Shown here: piece after piece, positions 17,247 through 26,689 of the stretch
Position numbering within the stretch: the stretch's first letter is position 1
Layout: every line of letters starts with the position of its first letter
Position numbers and translations under genes: made by a program
Notes under the pieces: model-generated
Database searches by the model: none
Told to the model about the DNA's origin: nothing
Seen by the model: only the letters and a program-made list of their open reading frames with translations
Source: Parasediminibacterium sp051861445
GTDB lineage: Bacteria > Bacteroidota > Bacteroidia > Chitinophagales > Chitinophagaceae
Direction of reading: 5' to 3'
NCBI GenBank assembly: GCA_051861445.1
Contig: JBHYCS010000003.1
Location: forward strand, 1 to 64,000
Length of the DNA: 64,000 bases

Positions 17247-18290
17247 CTAGTTATTCTGAACTGCGTCAGCTTCTGCTTTTAGTTTTAATTCCCAAGCCCA
17301 AGCCGTACGCATCATTTCTACAATATCGTATTTAATTTTCCAGCCCAACTGCTCTACAGCATAATTGTTATTTGCATAAATTGAAACTACATCACCACTT
17401 CTTCTAGGATGCATTTCATAATTCAATTTTAATCCACTTACTTCTTCAAAAGTTTTGATAACTTCTAAAACAGTTACACCATTGCCAGTACCTAAATTAA
17501 AAACATCACACTTGGTTTTATTTTTATTGGCCATTAGATATTGTAATGCCAAAGTATGTGCATTGGCAATATCACATACATGAATATAATCTCTTACACA
17601 ACTACCATCTCTTGTGTCATAATCGTAACCAAACACATTCATTTTAGGAATTTTACCTATGGCAGTTTGTGTAATTACAGGTACTAAATTTAAAGGTTTA
17701 CCCAGTGGTAATTCACCAATTAATGAAGAAGGGTGAGCTCCTACAGGATTAAAATAACGCAATAAAATAGCTGCACTATCTTCTTTTTTCACAAATGCCT
17801 GTATTATTTCTTCTCCCATTTGCTTGGTAGCTCCATACGGACTTTCAGCTTTTTTGGTAGGTGTTTGCTCTGTTACAGGAATACTGTCAGGATTTCCATA
17901 AACAGTGCATGATGAAGAAAATACAAAGTATGGAACCTTGAACTCAGTTACACACTTTAATAAATTAATTAATGAAAATAAATTATTCTCGAAATACATT
18001 AAAGGATTATCAACCGATTCTCCTACTGCTTTGTATGCAGCAAAATGTATAATACCAACTATGTCGTTATTTTCTTGAAAAATAGCTTGCGTTTCATCAA
18101 AATTTTTTAAATCTACATGATAGTTTTTAACCTTTTTACCTGTAATTTTTTCAATTCCATTTATAGCCATATCTGTAGATCTAGAATTGTCGTCAACTGA
18201 TATTACGTCAAACCCATTTTCTAATAAATCTACTATTGTATGTGAACCAATAAAGCCACAACCACCTGTTACAAGAATTTTATTTGCCAT
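17247..18290 (-). CDS. galE: UDP-glucose 4-epimerase
   Basis: 347 residues from the ATG at 18290 (MANKILVTGG); seven upstream codons to 18311 are in frame but not typical. It interconverts UDP-glucose and UDP-galactose with bound NAD. Visible are the Rossmann motif TGGCGFIGS (about 7-15), the active-site serine in FSSSCTVYG, and the Y-x3-K pair in SPYGATKQMGE. The segments LRYFNPVGAHPSSLIGE and GDGSCVRDYIHVCD are typical of GalE. It could supply sugars for the polysaccharide locus that begins 1.5 kb away, but it is on its own transcript. Confidence 0.93.
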   Translation of the reverse strand: MANKILVTGGCGFIGSHTIVDLLENGFDVISVDDNSRSTDMAINGIEKITGKKVKNYHVDLKNFDETQAIFQENNDIVGIIHFAAYKAVGESVDNPLMYFENNLFSLINLLKCVTEFKVPYFVFSSSCTVYGNPDSIPVTEQTPTKKAESPYGATKQMGEEIIQAFVKKEDSAAILLRYFNPVGAHPSSLIGELPLGKPLNLVPVITQTAIGKIPKMNVFGYDYDTRDGSCVRDYIHVCDIANAHTLALQYLMANKNKTKCDVFNLGTGNGVTVLEVIKTFEEVSGLKLNYEMHPRRSGDVVSIYANNNYAVEQLGWKIKYDIVEMMRTAWAWELKLKAEADAVQNN

Positions 18291-18440
18291 TTGTTTCGTT
18301 TGAGCCACCAATTTAGGAAATTATATTCAACGTAAATAATACCCATATACAATTTATCAATTATTGACACAATTAAATACTATAAATAATGTAATCACTC
18401 CATTATCTGTTTTCAAAAAATCTTAACGAATCAAATTTAG

Positions 18441-18468
18441 TTGCATAAACAACTTTTTATTACATTTG
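18441..18468 (+). promoter_or_regulatory. Bacteroidota-type promoter of the thiolase gene
   Basis: TTG at 18441-18443 and TACATTTG at 18461-18468, separated by 17 nt, match the -33 TTG and -7 TAnnTTTG elements. The thiolase ATG follows 19 bp after the -7 box. Confidence 0.6.
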
Positions 18469-18487
18469 GCTTCTAAATTGGTTTGCC

Positions 18488-19663
18488 ATGCAAGAAGCTT
18501 ACATTGTAGCAGGTTTCCGAACTGCTGTTGGAAAGAGTAAAAAAGGTGGTTTGCGTTTTTTTAGACCTGATGATTTAGCGGTTGAAGTTATTAAAGGATT
18601 AGCCGCTTCTATTCCTCAATTAGATACAAAATTAATTGACGACGTAATAGTTGGAAACGCTGTTCCAGAAGCAGAACAAGGATTACAATTCGGAAGAATT
18701 ATTGCTGCAAAAGCATTAGGAATTGAAGTTCCTGGTATTACTATAAATAGATACTGTGCAAGTGGATTAGAAAGTATAGCAATGGCTACCGCCAAAATAA
18801 GAACTGGCATGGCTGAATGTATTGTTGCTGGTGGAACAGAAAGCATGAGCTTGGTACCTACAGCAGGTTGGAAAACAGTACCATCTTATAGCATTACAAA
18901 AGATGAGCCTGACTATTACTTAAGCATGGGATTAACTGCAGAAGCTGTTGCCAAAGAATTTAATGTAAGTAGAGAGGATCAAGATGTATTTGCTTATCAA
19001 TCGCATCAAAAAGCAAAAGTTGCTATTGAAAATGGATATTTCAAATCTGGTATTTTACCTATACAAGTAGAAGAAGTTTATTTGAACGAAAAAGGAAAAA
19101 AAGCTACTAGAAATTATACCGTTGATACAGACGAAGGATTACGTGCAGATACTACAGTTGAAGGATTAGCTAAGTTGAAACCTGCATTTGCCATTGGTGG
19201 AACTGTTACCGCAGGAAATAGTAGCCAAACAAGTGATGGTGCAGCTTTTGTATTGGTAATGAGTGAGCGTATGGTGAAAGAATTAAACGTGCAACCAATA
19301 GGAAGATTGGTAAACTGTGCAAGTGCAGGTGTTCATCCTAGAATTATGGGAATTGGACCAGTTGCTGCTATTCCTAAGGTGCTTAAACAGGCGAATATGC
19401 AACTTGCTGATATTGATTTAATTGAATTGAACGAAGCCTTTGCATCACAAAGTTTAGCAGTTATTAGAGAACTAGATTTAGACACATCGAAAGTAAATAT
19501 TAATGGTGGAGCTATCGCTTTAGGTCATCCTTTAGGTTGCACAGGTGCAAAACTTACTATTCAGGTTTTGAACGATATGCAACGTTTACAAAAGAAATAT
19601 GGTATGGTTACTGCGTGTGTTGGTGGTGGACAAGGTATTGCAGGTATTATTGAAAGATTATAA
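18488..19663 (+). CDS. Acetyl-CoA C-acyltransferase (thiolase)
   Basis: 391 residues, standard thiolase length. It condenses or cleaves acyl-CoAs in beta-oxidation or acetoacetyl-CoA formation. The acylated cysteine is C90 in NRYCASGLES; the C-terminal catalytic pair is H347 in ALGHPLGCTGA and C377 in TACVGGGQG. The internal GGTESMS and GNSSQTSDGAA segments are also typical. No fadB-like partner is adjacent; it is a single-gene unit with its own promoter and terminator. FadA-type and AtoB-type activities cannot be separated from sequence alone. Confidence 0.92.
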   Translation: MQEAYIVAGFRTAVGKSKKGGLRFFRPDDLAVEVIKGLAASIPQLDTKLIDDVIVGNAVPEAEQGLQFGRIIAAKALGIEVPGITINRYCASGLESIAMATAKIRTGMAECIVAGGTESMSLVPTAGWKTVPSYSITKDEPDYYLSMGLTAEAVAKEFNVSREDQDVFAYQSHQKAKVAIENGYFKSGILPIQVEEVYLNEKGKKATRNYTVDTDEGLRADTTVEGLAKLKPAFAIGGTVTAGNSSQTSDGAAFVLVMSERMVKELNVQPIGRLVNCASAGVHPRIMGIGPVAAIPKVLKQANMQLADIDLIELNEAFASQSLAVIRELDLDTSKVNINGGAIALGHPLGCTGAKLTIQVLNDMQRLQKKYGMVTACVGGGQGIAGIIERL

Positions 19664-19690
19664 TAACACAGTTTCTTCGAATAATTATTC

Positions 19691-19727
19691 AACAGGCTCA
19701 AAGAATTTCTTTGAGCCTGTTTTTATT
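19691..19727 (+). terminator. Rho-independent terminator after the thiolase gene
   Basis: Perfect 13-bp stem (19691-19703 with 19709-19721, AACAGGCTCAAAG) around a 5-nt loop, with further T residues after it, 27 bp beyond the thiolase stop. Confidence 0.9.
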
Positions 19728-19745
19728 AGTAGATGCATAGCGAAC

Positions 19746-19777
19746 AAAGCGTTGAACGGAGCGTCGCAACTACAGCT
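19746..19777 (-). repeat. Degenerate copy of the intergenic GCGTCGCAC repeat
   Basis: Read on the minus strand, these 32 bases align without gaps to 31802-31833, 24 of 32 identical, including both ends (AGCTG and ACGCTTT-like). It lies between the thiolase terminator and the convergent end of the 527-aa membrane protein gene. Confidence 0.55.
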
Positions 19778-19806
19778 AAATAGTAGCAATACAGCTGGTT
19801 AACAAA

Positions 19807-21390
19807 CTATTGAAACAATCGATATACAGCCCAATTATCTGTTTCGAACATCAATTCTGTAACAAATTGTCGCTTAGATTCCATTTTTGCAAGGTTGTAA
19901 TCGTTTAATACACTAAAAGTTCGTAGCTTATTTGTTCTTTTAGCAATTACCATATATCGAATGGTTACAATTGGATTTTCAATAATGGTTAAAAAACTCT
20001 TATCTAAAGGCAACACCACACCTTCTAAAGATTTCATGTGGGCAATTACTTCAAAAGCTGCAGCATCATCTATTAAAACCTTGTTGTTGATATCTGCAAT
20101 GGAAGAAATGTAAGAAGCAATTTCAAATTCTTCACTAGAATTTTTTACACCCAACCAGTTTTTATAATTTCTAATTTCAGCAAAAAACTCCCTTTCTTCA
20201 AGATCGTTTGTATTTTTAAAATAAAAAATACCCATAAACACATTCAACAAGCCAACACTAAAGAATAAAAACCAAGTTACTTTTTTAGTGAACCGTTTTC
20301 CAGCATAAAATGAAAGTCCTAGAAATGCTAGCATTAAGAATATGAGATAATATTCAATTGTAAAATAATACTGCATTCCAATAATCAAAATAGCCATCAA
20401 AATAAAGGGTGCAATGAGTGTAAAGAGTTCATACAGCTTTCCTTTAAAATAGTAAAATACCAAAATCAGCAGTGGATTTAATAGTAATACATAAATATGA
20501 AATACTAGTTGGTTTTGTAAATTAACGTTGCTATTTGTATCAGCAACAACAGTTAACTCTCCAATAGGTACGTTACCCAAAATGTGCCAGTTAGCATATT
20601 GGCTGGTTGAATAATAACTTGCGTCACCAGCATGGGTTTCATTTAAATATTGAAACAAAGCCAAGGCACCAAATGGTAAAAGGAATACAACTATATAAAT
20701 GGCTACCGCTCTATTGGTTAATTTTCTTCGTTGAGAACGATTGTTGAGCGACTCGTAATATTGCAAAATGGGTGGTTGATCTTTATTAATTTTCAATCCT
20801 TCTAAAGATACCAGTACAATGAAAGGGAAAAAGGCCAATAACAACCAAATAAAATTATAATCGCAAAAAACCAATGCTGTTAAATACAAACTTGCCATTG
20901 ACAAGTAAAAAGTAGTTTGTGTGCGATAATATCTAAATAGGCTTTTGAATACACAATAAAAACACAACAATATGGCTGCAACACCTCTACCAGAAATTGC
21001 TGAATACAATAATCCTGGGTGTAAAAAAAATAACAACGTTACTAATGGAATATAAATTGCAGCAGGTAATTTAGAGGTTTCTCTAAAGTCGTTTACAATC
21101 ATGTAAAAAAGAGCAGTTGTAACAGCTGTAGAGGCTAAGATTGGACCATATAAATACCCAAAAGGTGTAAACACCAACGATGATAAAAACACTAAACTAG
21201 GGAAAGTGGTACCTAGTGTTAGCAATGTGTTTTGATCAGATTCGAATAATATTTTAATTTTTTCTGCAATAAACAAGTTTTCAGAATGCTCGTATCCTGT
21301 ACGATGCAGAATCCACGCCATTATTAGATAATACACTAATAATGTCATTGCAATAATTCCATTAATATATTTTTCTGCTACTTTCTTCAT
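19807..21390 (-). CDS. Polytopic membrane protein of the polysaccharide locus
   Basis: 527 residues with about 11-12 predicted membrane helices over residues 10-400 and a soluble C-terminal domain of about 125 residues. The size, many helices and a Glu/His pair in the first outer loop (TGYEHSENLF) suggest a GT-C-type glycosyltransferase or lipid-sugar handling protein, but I see no decisive motif. Its ATG overlaps the stop of the GT2 gene by one base (TAATG), so translation is coupled. It is the last gene of the kinase/BcsB-like/GT2 operon, and a role in making or exporting the same polymer is inferred. The exact family is not recognised. Confidence 0.7.
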   Translation of the reverse strand: MKKVAEKYINGIIAMTLLVYYLIMAWILHRTGYEHSENLFIAEKIKILFESDQNTLLTLGTTFPSLVFLSSLVFTPFGYLYGPILASTAVTTALFYMIVNDFRETSKLPAAIYIPLVTLLFFLHPGLLYSAISGRGVAAILLCFYCVFKSLFRYYRTQTTFYLSMASLYLTALVFCDYNFIWLLLAFFPFIVLVSLEGLKINKDQPPILQYYESLNNRSQRRKLTNRAVAIYIVVFLLPFGALALFQYLNETHAGDASYYSTSQYANWHILGNVPIGELTVVADTNSNVNLQNQLVFHIYVLLLNPLLILVFYYFKGKLYELFTLIAPFILMAILIIGMQYYFTIEYYLIFLMLAFLGLSFYAGKRFTKKVTWFLFFSVGLLNVFMGIFYFKNTNDLEEREFFAEIRNYKNWLGVKNSSEEFEIASYISSIADINNKVLIDDAAAFEVIAHMKSLEGVVLPLDKSFLTIIENPIVTIRYMVIAKRTNKLRTFSVLNDYNLAKMESKRQFVTELMFETDNWAVYRLFQ

Positions 21391-23243
21391 TAATCTGGAG
21401 TTACTACTTGACTTGTAGACGACAATTTACTTAAACCATGATTTGTTTTTTCCCAATAAAAAGGCTTGGTAATTAATTGCCATAAGCCTTTATATGCTGC
21501 TCTCGAGTGCATTAACCAATACACAGGATTAAAGGTTGCAAACAAAATTAACTCGTAGTATCTTCTTTTAAATACGGCCAACATATTCACATAAATCATC
21601 AATACATTACCAGCAATAAAATTGAAGATAGATATGTACAAAACCCAATCTGGAAAAATGCTTCTTACAAAAGAAAAACGGAATATTAAGTACAAACCAA
21701 AAAATGCTAATAAAATAGGATACAATAAAAAAGTAAAAGAAGTACCGCCAATAAAGAAGTTGAATCCAAAGAATCCTCTCCATCCTACTTTACGAATTAG
21801 TTTTGCAGGGTTACGCATATGCACCAAATAGGTTTGCATGTATCCTTTAATCCAACGGCTACGCTGCCTAATCCAGTTAAAGAATTCGTTATTTGCTTCT
21901 TCTAAAGTAGTGCTATTTACCACACCTACTTTTAATCCTTTATCATATACACGTAATCCCAAATCGGCATCTTCTGTTACGTTAAAAGGATCCCATGCAC
22001 CTAATTCTATCAATTTTCCTAATTTAAAATGATTAGAAGTTCCACCCAAAGGAATAGGTACATCTAGGGTTTCTAACCCTGTTAACATATAATCGAACCA
22101 ATAAGAATATTCGAGTGTAAACATTCTTGTTAGTAGATTCTCGTTTTTGTTGAAATAGTTTAATGCTCCTTGTAATACTACAAATTCATCTGGCAATTTT
22201 CTAAACTGACAAACTACTTTTTTCAACTGATCACTATCTGGTACATCTTCAGCATCGTAAATGGCTAAATATTCTCCCCTAGAAAAATGCAACCCATAAT
22301 TACAAGCTTTAGGCTTTGTTTGTGGTGGATGCGATGGCACCACAATTACCTCAAAATTGGCAGGAAAATCTAAATTACGAACGGCATTTAAGGTTTTATC
22401 ATCAACTTCTTCAAGCAATAATTTTACGTCTAACTTTTCTTGAGGATAATCTAAGCTTCTTAGATTCCAAATTAGTTTACGTATTAATTTATCTTCTTTG
22501 AATACGGGTAAAAGAATGGTGTAAACTGGTAGTGTTGCTTCGTTTACCGATTTTATTTCTTCTTTAGAAACTACTTCATGTAATTCTGATTTAGAACCCG
22601 TTAAAGCCAAATACAATTTGAATAAAATAGAGAATAGGAAGAAGATAGATGAAAACAAGTTTACTGCTATAAAAGTGGCTTTGAAGAACATGATAAACAT
22701 AATCACCACAAAAGCCACAAATCCAAAAATTACATATAACTGTCCATCAGTAAACGTAATTAACCCTGAGCTATCAGGATCTTTTTTCATTAAACTAAAT
22801 ACCGCTTCTTTTACAAAAAATCCACCACGTTTTGTATGAGCTAACCAAGTAATATCAAGATCTGAAGCTGCTACCAATTTAATTTTACACTTAAACTTAA
22901 CGATTAAGCTTGTAACAAGTTTATCGTCTAAAGGATCGGCAGCAGCAACAATCAATTCTCCCTTTTCATTTTTCCGAAGTGGAAAGTATAAAAAGGAATT
23001 CATGTGAGAAACATCACATTGATTTATATAAACCTCATCAATTTCTTCGTTTCTCAAATCAATCAACGAATAACCTTGAGATTCTAAAAATTTTATGAAA
23101 TCTCTACGTACTAAAAAACCAAAGTTTAAAGCCGATTTAATAGGTGCATAGCTATATACGTTAGAGATATGCATGACCTTCTCTAACTTCTCTTCTGAAA
23201 ATAACTGGCTGTACGCCATGATATGCAATGCACTTTGAGCCAT
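21390..23243 (-). CDS. Processive family 2 glycosyltransferase with N-terminal MshEN-like domain
   Basis: 617 residues. Residues 1-140 resemble the type II secretion ATPase N-terminal (MshEN) fold, with ELIVAAADPLDDKLV (97-110) as the clearest match. Two membrane helices follow (about 168-212), then a cellulose-synthase-like GT2 core: VYTILLPVFKE (240-250), the DAED motif (330-333), TED (423-425) and QRSRW (460-464), the last being the mark of processive beta-glycan synthases. Three more membrane helices lie beyond 490. This is the architecture of NfrB-type synthases, in which the MshEN part binds c-di-GMP, although there the domain is C-terminal. Here it replaces the PilZ domain of BcsA. It lies between a BcsB-like gene and the 527-aa protein. 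Confidence 0.85.
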   Translation of the reverse strand: MAQSALHIMAYSQLFSEEKLEKVMHISNVYSYAPIKSALNFGFLVRRDFIKFLESQGYSLIDLRNEEIDEVYINQCDVSHMNSFLYFPLRKNEKGELIVAAADPLDDKLVTSLIVKFKCKIKLVAASDLDITWLAHTKRGGFFVKEAVFSLMKKDPDSSGLITFTDGQLYVIFGFVAFVVIMFIMFFKATFIAVNLFSSIFFLFSILFKLYLALTGSKSELHEVVSKEEIKSVNEATLPVYTILLPVFKEDKLIRKLIWNLRSLDYPQEKLDVKLLLEEVDDKTLNAVRNLDFPANFEVIVVPSHPPQTKPKACNYGLHFSRGEYLAIYDAEDVPDSDQLKKVVCQFRKLPDEFVVLQGALNYFNKNENLLTRMFTLEYSYWFDYMLTGLETLDVPIPLGGTSNHFKLGKLIELGAWDPFNVTEDADLGLRVYDKGLKVGVVNSTTLEEANNEFFNWIRQRSRWIKGYMQTYLVHMRNPAKLIRKVGWRGFFGFNFFIGGTSFTFLLYPILLAFFGLYLIFRFSFVRSIFPDWVLYISIFNFIAGNVLMIYVNMLAVFKRRYYELILFATFNPVYWLMHSRAAYKGLWQLITKPFYWEKTNHGLSKLSSTSQVVTPD

Positions 23244-23273
23244 AATTTTGGGGTCGTAATTTTGCTAGAAATG

Positions 23274-25307
23274 TTATAGATCTTTAAAGGTTTCTTGCGA
23301 TTCTTTTACTTTATTTCTTACAAAATAAAACGCTAGCATTACCAACACCAATAATAATCCTAATAATATCCATTTATATTTTTCATAAAACAAGGCAAAA
23401 GCGTTGGTATCTCCTTTATACGTTACCAAATCTCCTTCTTCTGGCATTTTAAAGAAGTAATTACTTTTTCCACTACTGTTTGCTATACATACATTACTTT
23501 CTATTTCTGTTAACTGAGTGCTGAAGTTTTTAATTACACTTTCAAATGCAGCTTTATTACTACTATCTCCTCCTAATGAGGTTACTAACATAATTGTACT
23601 TCCTTTTTCTCTAAATATCTGTGCCATACCACTATTAGAGAAGTCGTTGATGGAGTATGCAACACCATTTTTATCTTTATAAATCTGGAAGTCTTTGGTA
23701 TAATTGACGGGTAATTGTGAGAAATTTTTAATAAACGGATCCATCCTATTTAAAAAAGCAACTACATTATATCCACGTAAATCATCCATCGTAGATTTAT
23801 CAGATGCTACCAATGGTGGTACAATTAAATGTGCATAATTTGGATTAAAAGGAGCATTTAATTGATAGAATAATTCACCGATAGATGATGTAATGTTTGA
23901 GTTATACAATGAAGGAGATACCAATATTTTTGTAGGCACTTTTCTAAACTCGGCAGGAAAATTAAAGAAGCTGTAAAATCTATTTTCCTTTTCGCCAATA
24001 AACGTTAGCATTGAAGTTTTTACGTTGATAAACGCAAAAAAGTTGCTAAATCCATCTTTACAAATATTCGTTCCTGGATGAAATCTAAACTCTACTTCTA
24101 AAGTGTTGAATTTACTTAATTGATAAGGTTTTAACTCAATATCATCGATAAAGTTAGAACGATTCATTAAGTTGGCATTATAAACTAGATTTTGGTTTAA
24201 ATAAACGTTTAAGAAGCCTCTATCATCTGGTTTTAAGATTGAAAAAAAGCTTTCTAAATGAAATGTTAGGCGTTTAGGTATCGCATTAAACTCGGTTAAT
24301 GAGAATACAAATTTTGAACGCAATGCTCCAATACCTTCAAGTAGTAAAGGTGTGCCACCTAAACTCTCTAATGAAGTAATAAGTGGTGATAAGTTTTCTA
24401 ATGGTGTATAACTTGGAATAGCCTCATCAATCAACATTTTTTCTGAGAAAGCACCATTTAATCTTCTATTACTTGCAAGTGTATGTATGGCTTTTTTATA
24501 GCCGGCAATATCTGCACCTGTAATTACCATAATGGTTCTTATTCCTAAACCAGTTGTAACTCTAGCTAATGCAATTAACCCTTGTCCTTTAGCCATTGAA
24601 GGAATTACTTGACGAACAGAATACGGCAGTTTATCTACCACACCTGTAATTACACCGTAAGGCAACGAATCAGATGTTGTGTAAATACCTGTATAAACTT
24701 CTTTTGCAGTTGTTTGCTTTAATATAGTATACACCAAACCACCTGCTGTTAAGTCGTTTAAGTCTGATGTTGCAGGAGAATACACAGAAGTAAACTCTTG
24801 TATCCATTCCTTTAAACTACGTTGATAACCAACTGTGCTATGGCTTTGAATACTTACATAAGAACTATTTTTTACACTCATCCAAACGGCAGGATTATCA
24901 ACGTCTTTACAGTATTCATCGTTGATACTCAGTTTAGCTGAAATTTTCATTTTGATGAATCTACCATCTGGTTGTAAATAATTTTCACTCAATGGCACCT
25001 CAATACGTAGGGTTGTATCGCTTGGTGTTACAGTAATTCTTGTTGTAGAAACAGGTATATCTTTCATACTTACAATTATGAAAGAATTATTGGCATTTAA
25101 TACCTGTGAAGCAGATACGTTTAATACCAACTTACTTTGATTTACATCATCATCGGGCTTAATCTTGATAAAATAACTCAAAGACCCTGAGATACCTTGA
25201 ATAGAGGCATCATCATATCCCATAGACTCGAAAGAACGTAATGATTGTGCACGTAATGCACAAACGCTCAATAAGAATACTACAGAAAAAAGAAATTTCG
25301 ATTTCAT
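23274..25307 (-). CDS. BcsB-like periplasmic polysaccharide synthase subunit
   Basis: 677 residues. A signal peptide (about 1-20) is followed by a long beta-rich periplasmic region and one C-terminal membrane helix (about 648-667, WILLGLLLVLVMLAFYFV). This layout matches BcsB, the partner of cellulose synthase that guides the nascent chain. BcsB-like segments include SGSLSYFIKIKPDDDVNQSKLVLNV near the start and repeated carbohydrate-binding/flavodoxin-like modules (GIRTIMVITGADIAGYKKAI, FLNVYLNQNLVYNANL). It stands 30 bp upstream of the GT2 gene and 11 bp downstream of the kinase gene. The family call rests on topology, pattern and neighbourhood. Confidence 0.75.
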   Translation of the reverse strand: MKSKFLFSVVFLLSVCALRAQSLRSFESMGYDDASIQGISGSLSYFIKIKPDDDVNQSKLVLNVSASQVLNANNSFIIVSMKDIPVSTTRITVTPSDTTLRIEVPLSENYLQPDGRFIKMKISAKLSINDEYCKDVDNPAVWMSVKNSSYVSIQSHSTVGYQRSLKEWIQEFTSVYSPATSDLNDLTAGGLVYTILKQTTAKEVYTGIYTTSDSLPYGVITGVVDKLPYSVRQVIPSMAKGQGLIALARVTTGLGIRTIMVITGADIAGYKKAIHTLASNRRLNGAFSEKMLIDEAIPSYTPLENLSPLITSLESLGGTPLLLEGIGALRSKFVFSLTEFNAIPKRLTFHLESFFSILKPDDRGFLNVYLNQNLVYNANLMNRSNFIDDIELKPYQLSKFNTLEVEFRFHPGTNICKDGFSNFFAFINVKTSMLTFIGEKENRFYSFFNFPAEFRKVPTKILVSPSLYNSNITSSIGELFYQLNAPFNPNYAHLIVPPLVASDKSTMDDLRGYNVVAFLNRMDPFIKNFSQLPVNYTKDFQIYKDKNGVAYSINDFSNSGMAQIFREKGSTIMLVTSLGGDSSNKAAFESVIKNFSTQLTEIESNVCIANSSGKSNYFFKMPEEGDLVTYKGDTNAFALFYEKYKWILLGLLLVLVMLAFYFVRNKVKESQETFKDL

Positions 25308-25318
25308 ATTATACGTAT

Positions 25319-26689
25319 TTACTGGGTAAGATTAAATTCTAACCGATAAAAATTACCGGTATTTTCTTGACTGTTGTATGATAATTTTCCGCCCATTTGT
25401 TCTGCTAAGTTTTTAGCAACAGAAAAACCAAGGGCTGTTTTATTTGCAATATCGCCTTTAACTTGAAGTGTATCTAAATTGTTAAACAATTCTTTCAACT
25501 TTTTAGAGCCAATTAATTTGCCTTTATTGGCAATTTCTACTACTACTTTAGTACCAATTTTATGCACATAAACCGACAAAATTGAGTTTACATTAGCATA
25601 TCGAATAGCATTCGTAAATAGCTTTGATAATACTTGATCTAAGAATATTTTATCAAGAAAAACATAAGCAGGTGAAGGATCTATATTTAATTGAACACTC
25701 AACTGCTTTAATGTTGCTGCATCGTACAAACGCATGACAATATTTTCTACCTCTTGACTCAAATTTATTCGAGTATTGTTATACTGAATTTCTGTACTGT
25801 TTGTATCTGTAGACTGAGCTAATTTATCAGAAAGGTATTTTAGTTTTTCGTTACCAACATTTATATAACCCAAAATTTCTTTCTGCTCATCAGTAAGATT
25901 ATCGTTATCATTCTTCAATAAATCTAAAGACATTTGAATAGAGCCAGTAAAATTTCTAAAGTCATGTAGCATCATGTTGAGTGTATTAAAACGATACTCA
26001 CTAACTTTTTGTAACTTTCTATTTACCTCTTCAATTTCTTTTCCTTGATCTGTAATTTTTTCGTTTTGATCTAGCAATCTGTTATTTGCTTGATTAATCA
26101 AAATATTTTTTGCAGTTTCTCTTTTTACCAATTGGTATTTGTTAGATGCTATTAAACATGAAAAAGCAGAGATGATAAAAAATATTCCTGCACCATTTGC
26201 TACCATTGCATGATAACCATCGTAAATATTTACAATTTTAAATACTCCAATCATTGTAGCATATGCAAGCAAACACAGAATAATAGAATATTTAGGCTTC
26301 CAAACGATAGTAATATTGATTAATAAAAAAACGATTGAAAACAATAGAAAGTAAGGTAGCATGTGGTTTAACGTAACACTTGCACAAATTGTAGACTGTA
26401 ATACAACATTTACACCTATTATAATCAACATTATATTTTCTTCTAACCAATGTTTTTTGTGCCCAAATAAATAAAAACAATGGGCTATAAATGCTACTGT
26501 AAGACGCAAAAATGCAAGCTCTACCCATTCACTAGGCAGAAACAAGTAATCTAATAACCAGAAAATTGGTATTGAATAAATCATTGTCCAATGAACAACA
26601 TTGGCATAATATTTAGTCTTTACGTTCAGTTCTGTTTTTAGCTCATCCTTGTCTATATTTACATAAGAAAATTTAAAATCGTTTAACAT
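25319..26689 (-). CDS. Membrane histidine kinase with degenerate ATP-binding motifs
   Basis: 456 residues. Six membrane helices (about 30-180) form the input part, then a coiled coil (about 195-235). The phospho-acceptor region has H242 in MLHDFRNFTGS, an unusual H box (HDFRN, not HExxTP). The HATPase part keeps an N box (KLFTNAIRYAN), but the G1 box reads NKGKLI where DxGxG is expected, and G2 is ALGFSV. It is the first gene of the four-gene polysaccharide operon, and its ATG overlaps the start of the divergent GH5 gene. No response regulator is nearby. It may be a weak kinase, a phosphatase or a scaffold that controls polymer synthesis. Confidence 0.85.
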   Translation of the reverse strand: MLNDFKFSYVNIDKDELKTELNVKTKYYANVVHWTMIYSIPIFWLLDYLFLPSEWVELAFLRLTVAFIAHCFYLFGHKKHWLEENIMLIIIGVNVVLQSTICASVTLNHMLPYFLLFSIVFLLINITIVWKPKYSIILCLLAYATMIGVFKIVNIYDGYHAMVANGAGIFFIISAFSCLIASNKYQLVKRETAKNILINQANNRLLDQNEKITDQGKEIEEVNRKLQKVSEYRFNTLNMMLHDFRNFTGSIQMSLDLLKNDNDNLTDEQKEILGYINVGNEKLKYLSDKLAQSTDTNSTEIQYNNTRINLSQEVENIVMRLYDAATLKQLSVQLNIDPSPAYVFLDKIFLDQVLSKLFTNAIRYANVNSILSVYVHKIGTKVVVEIANKGKLIGSKKLKELFNNLDTLQVKGDIANKTALGFSVAKNLAEQMGGKLSYNSQENTGNFYRLEFNLTQ

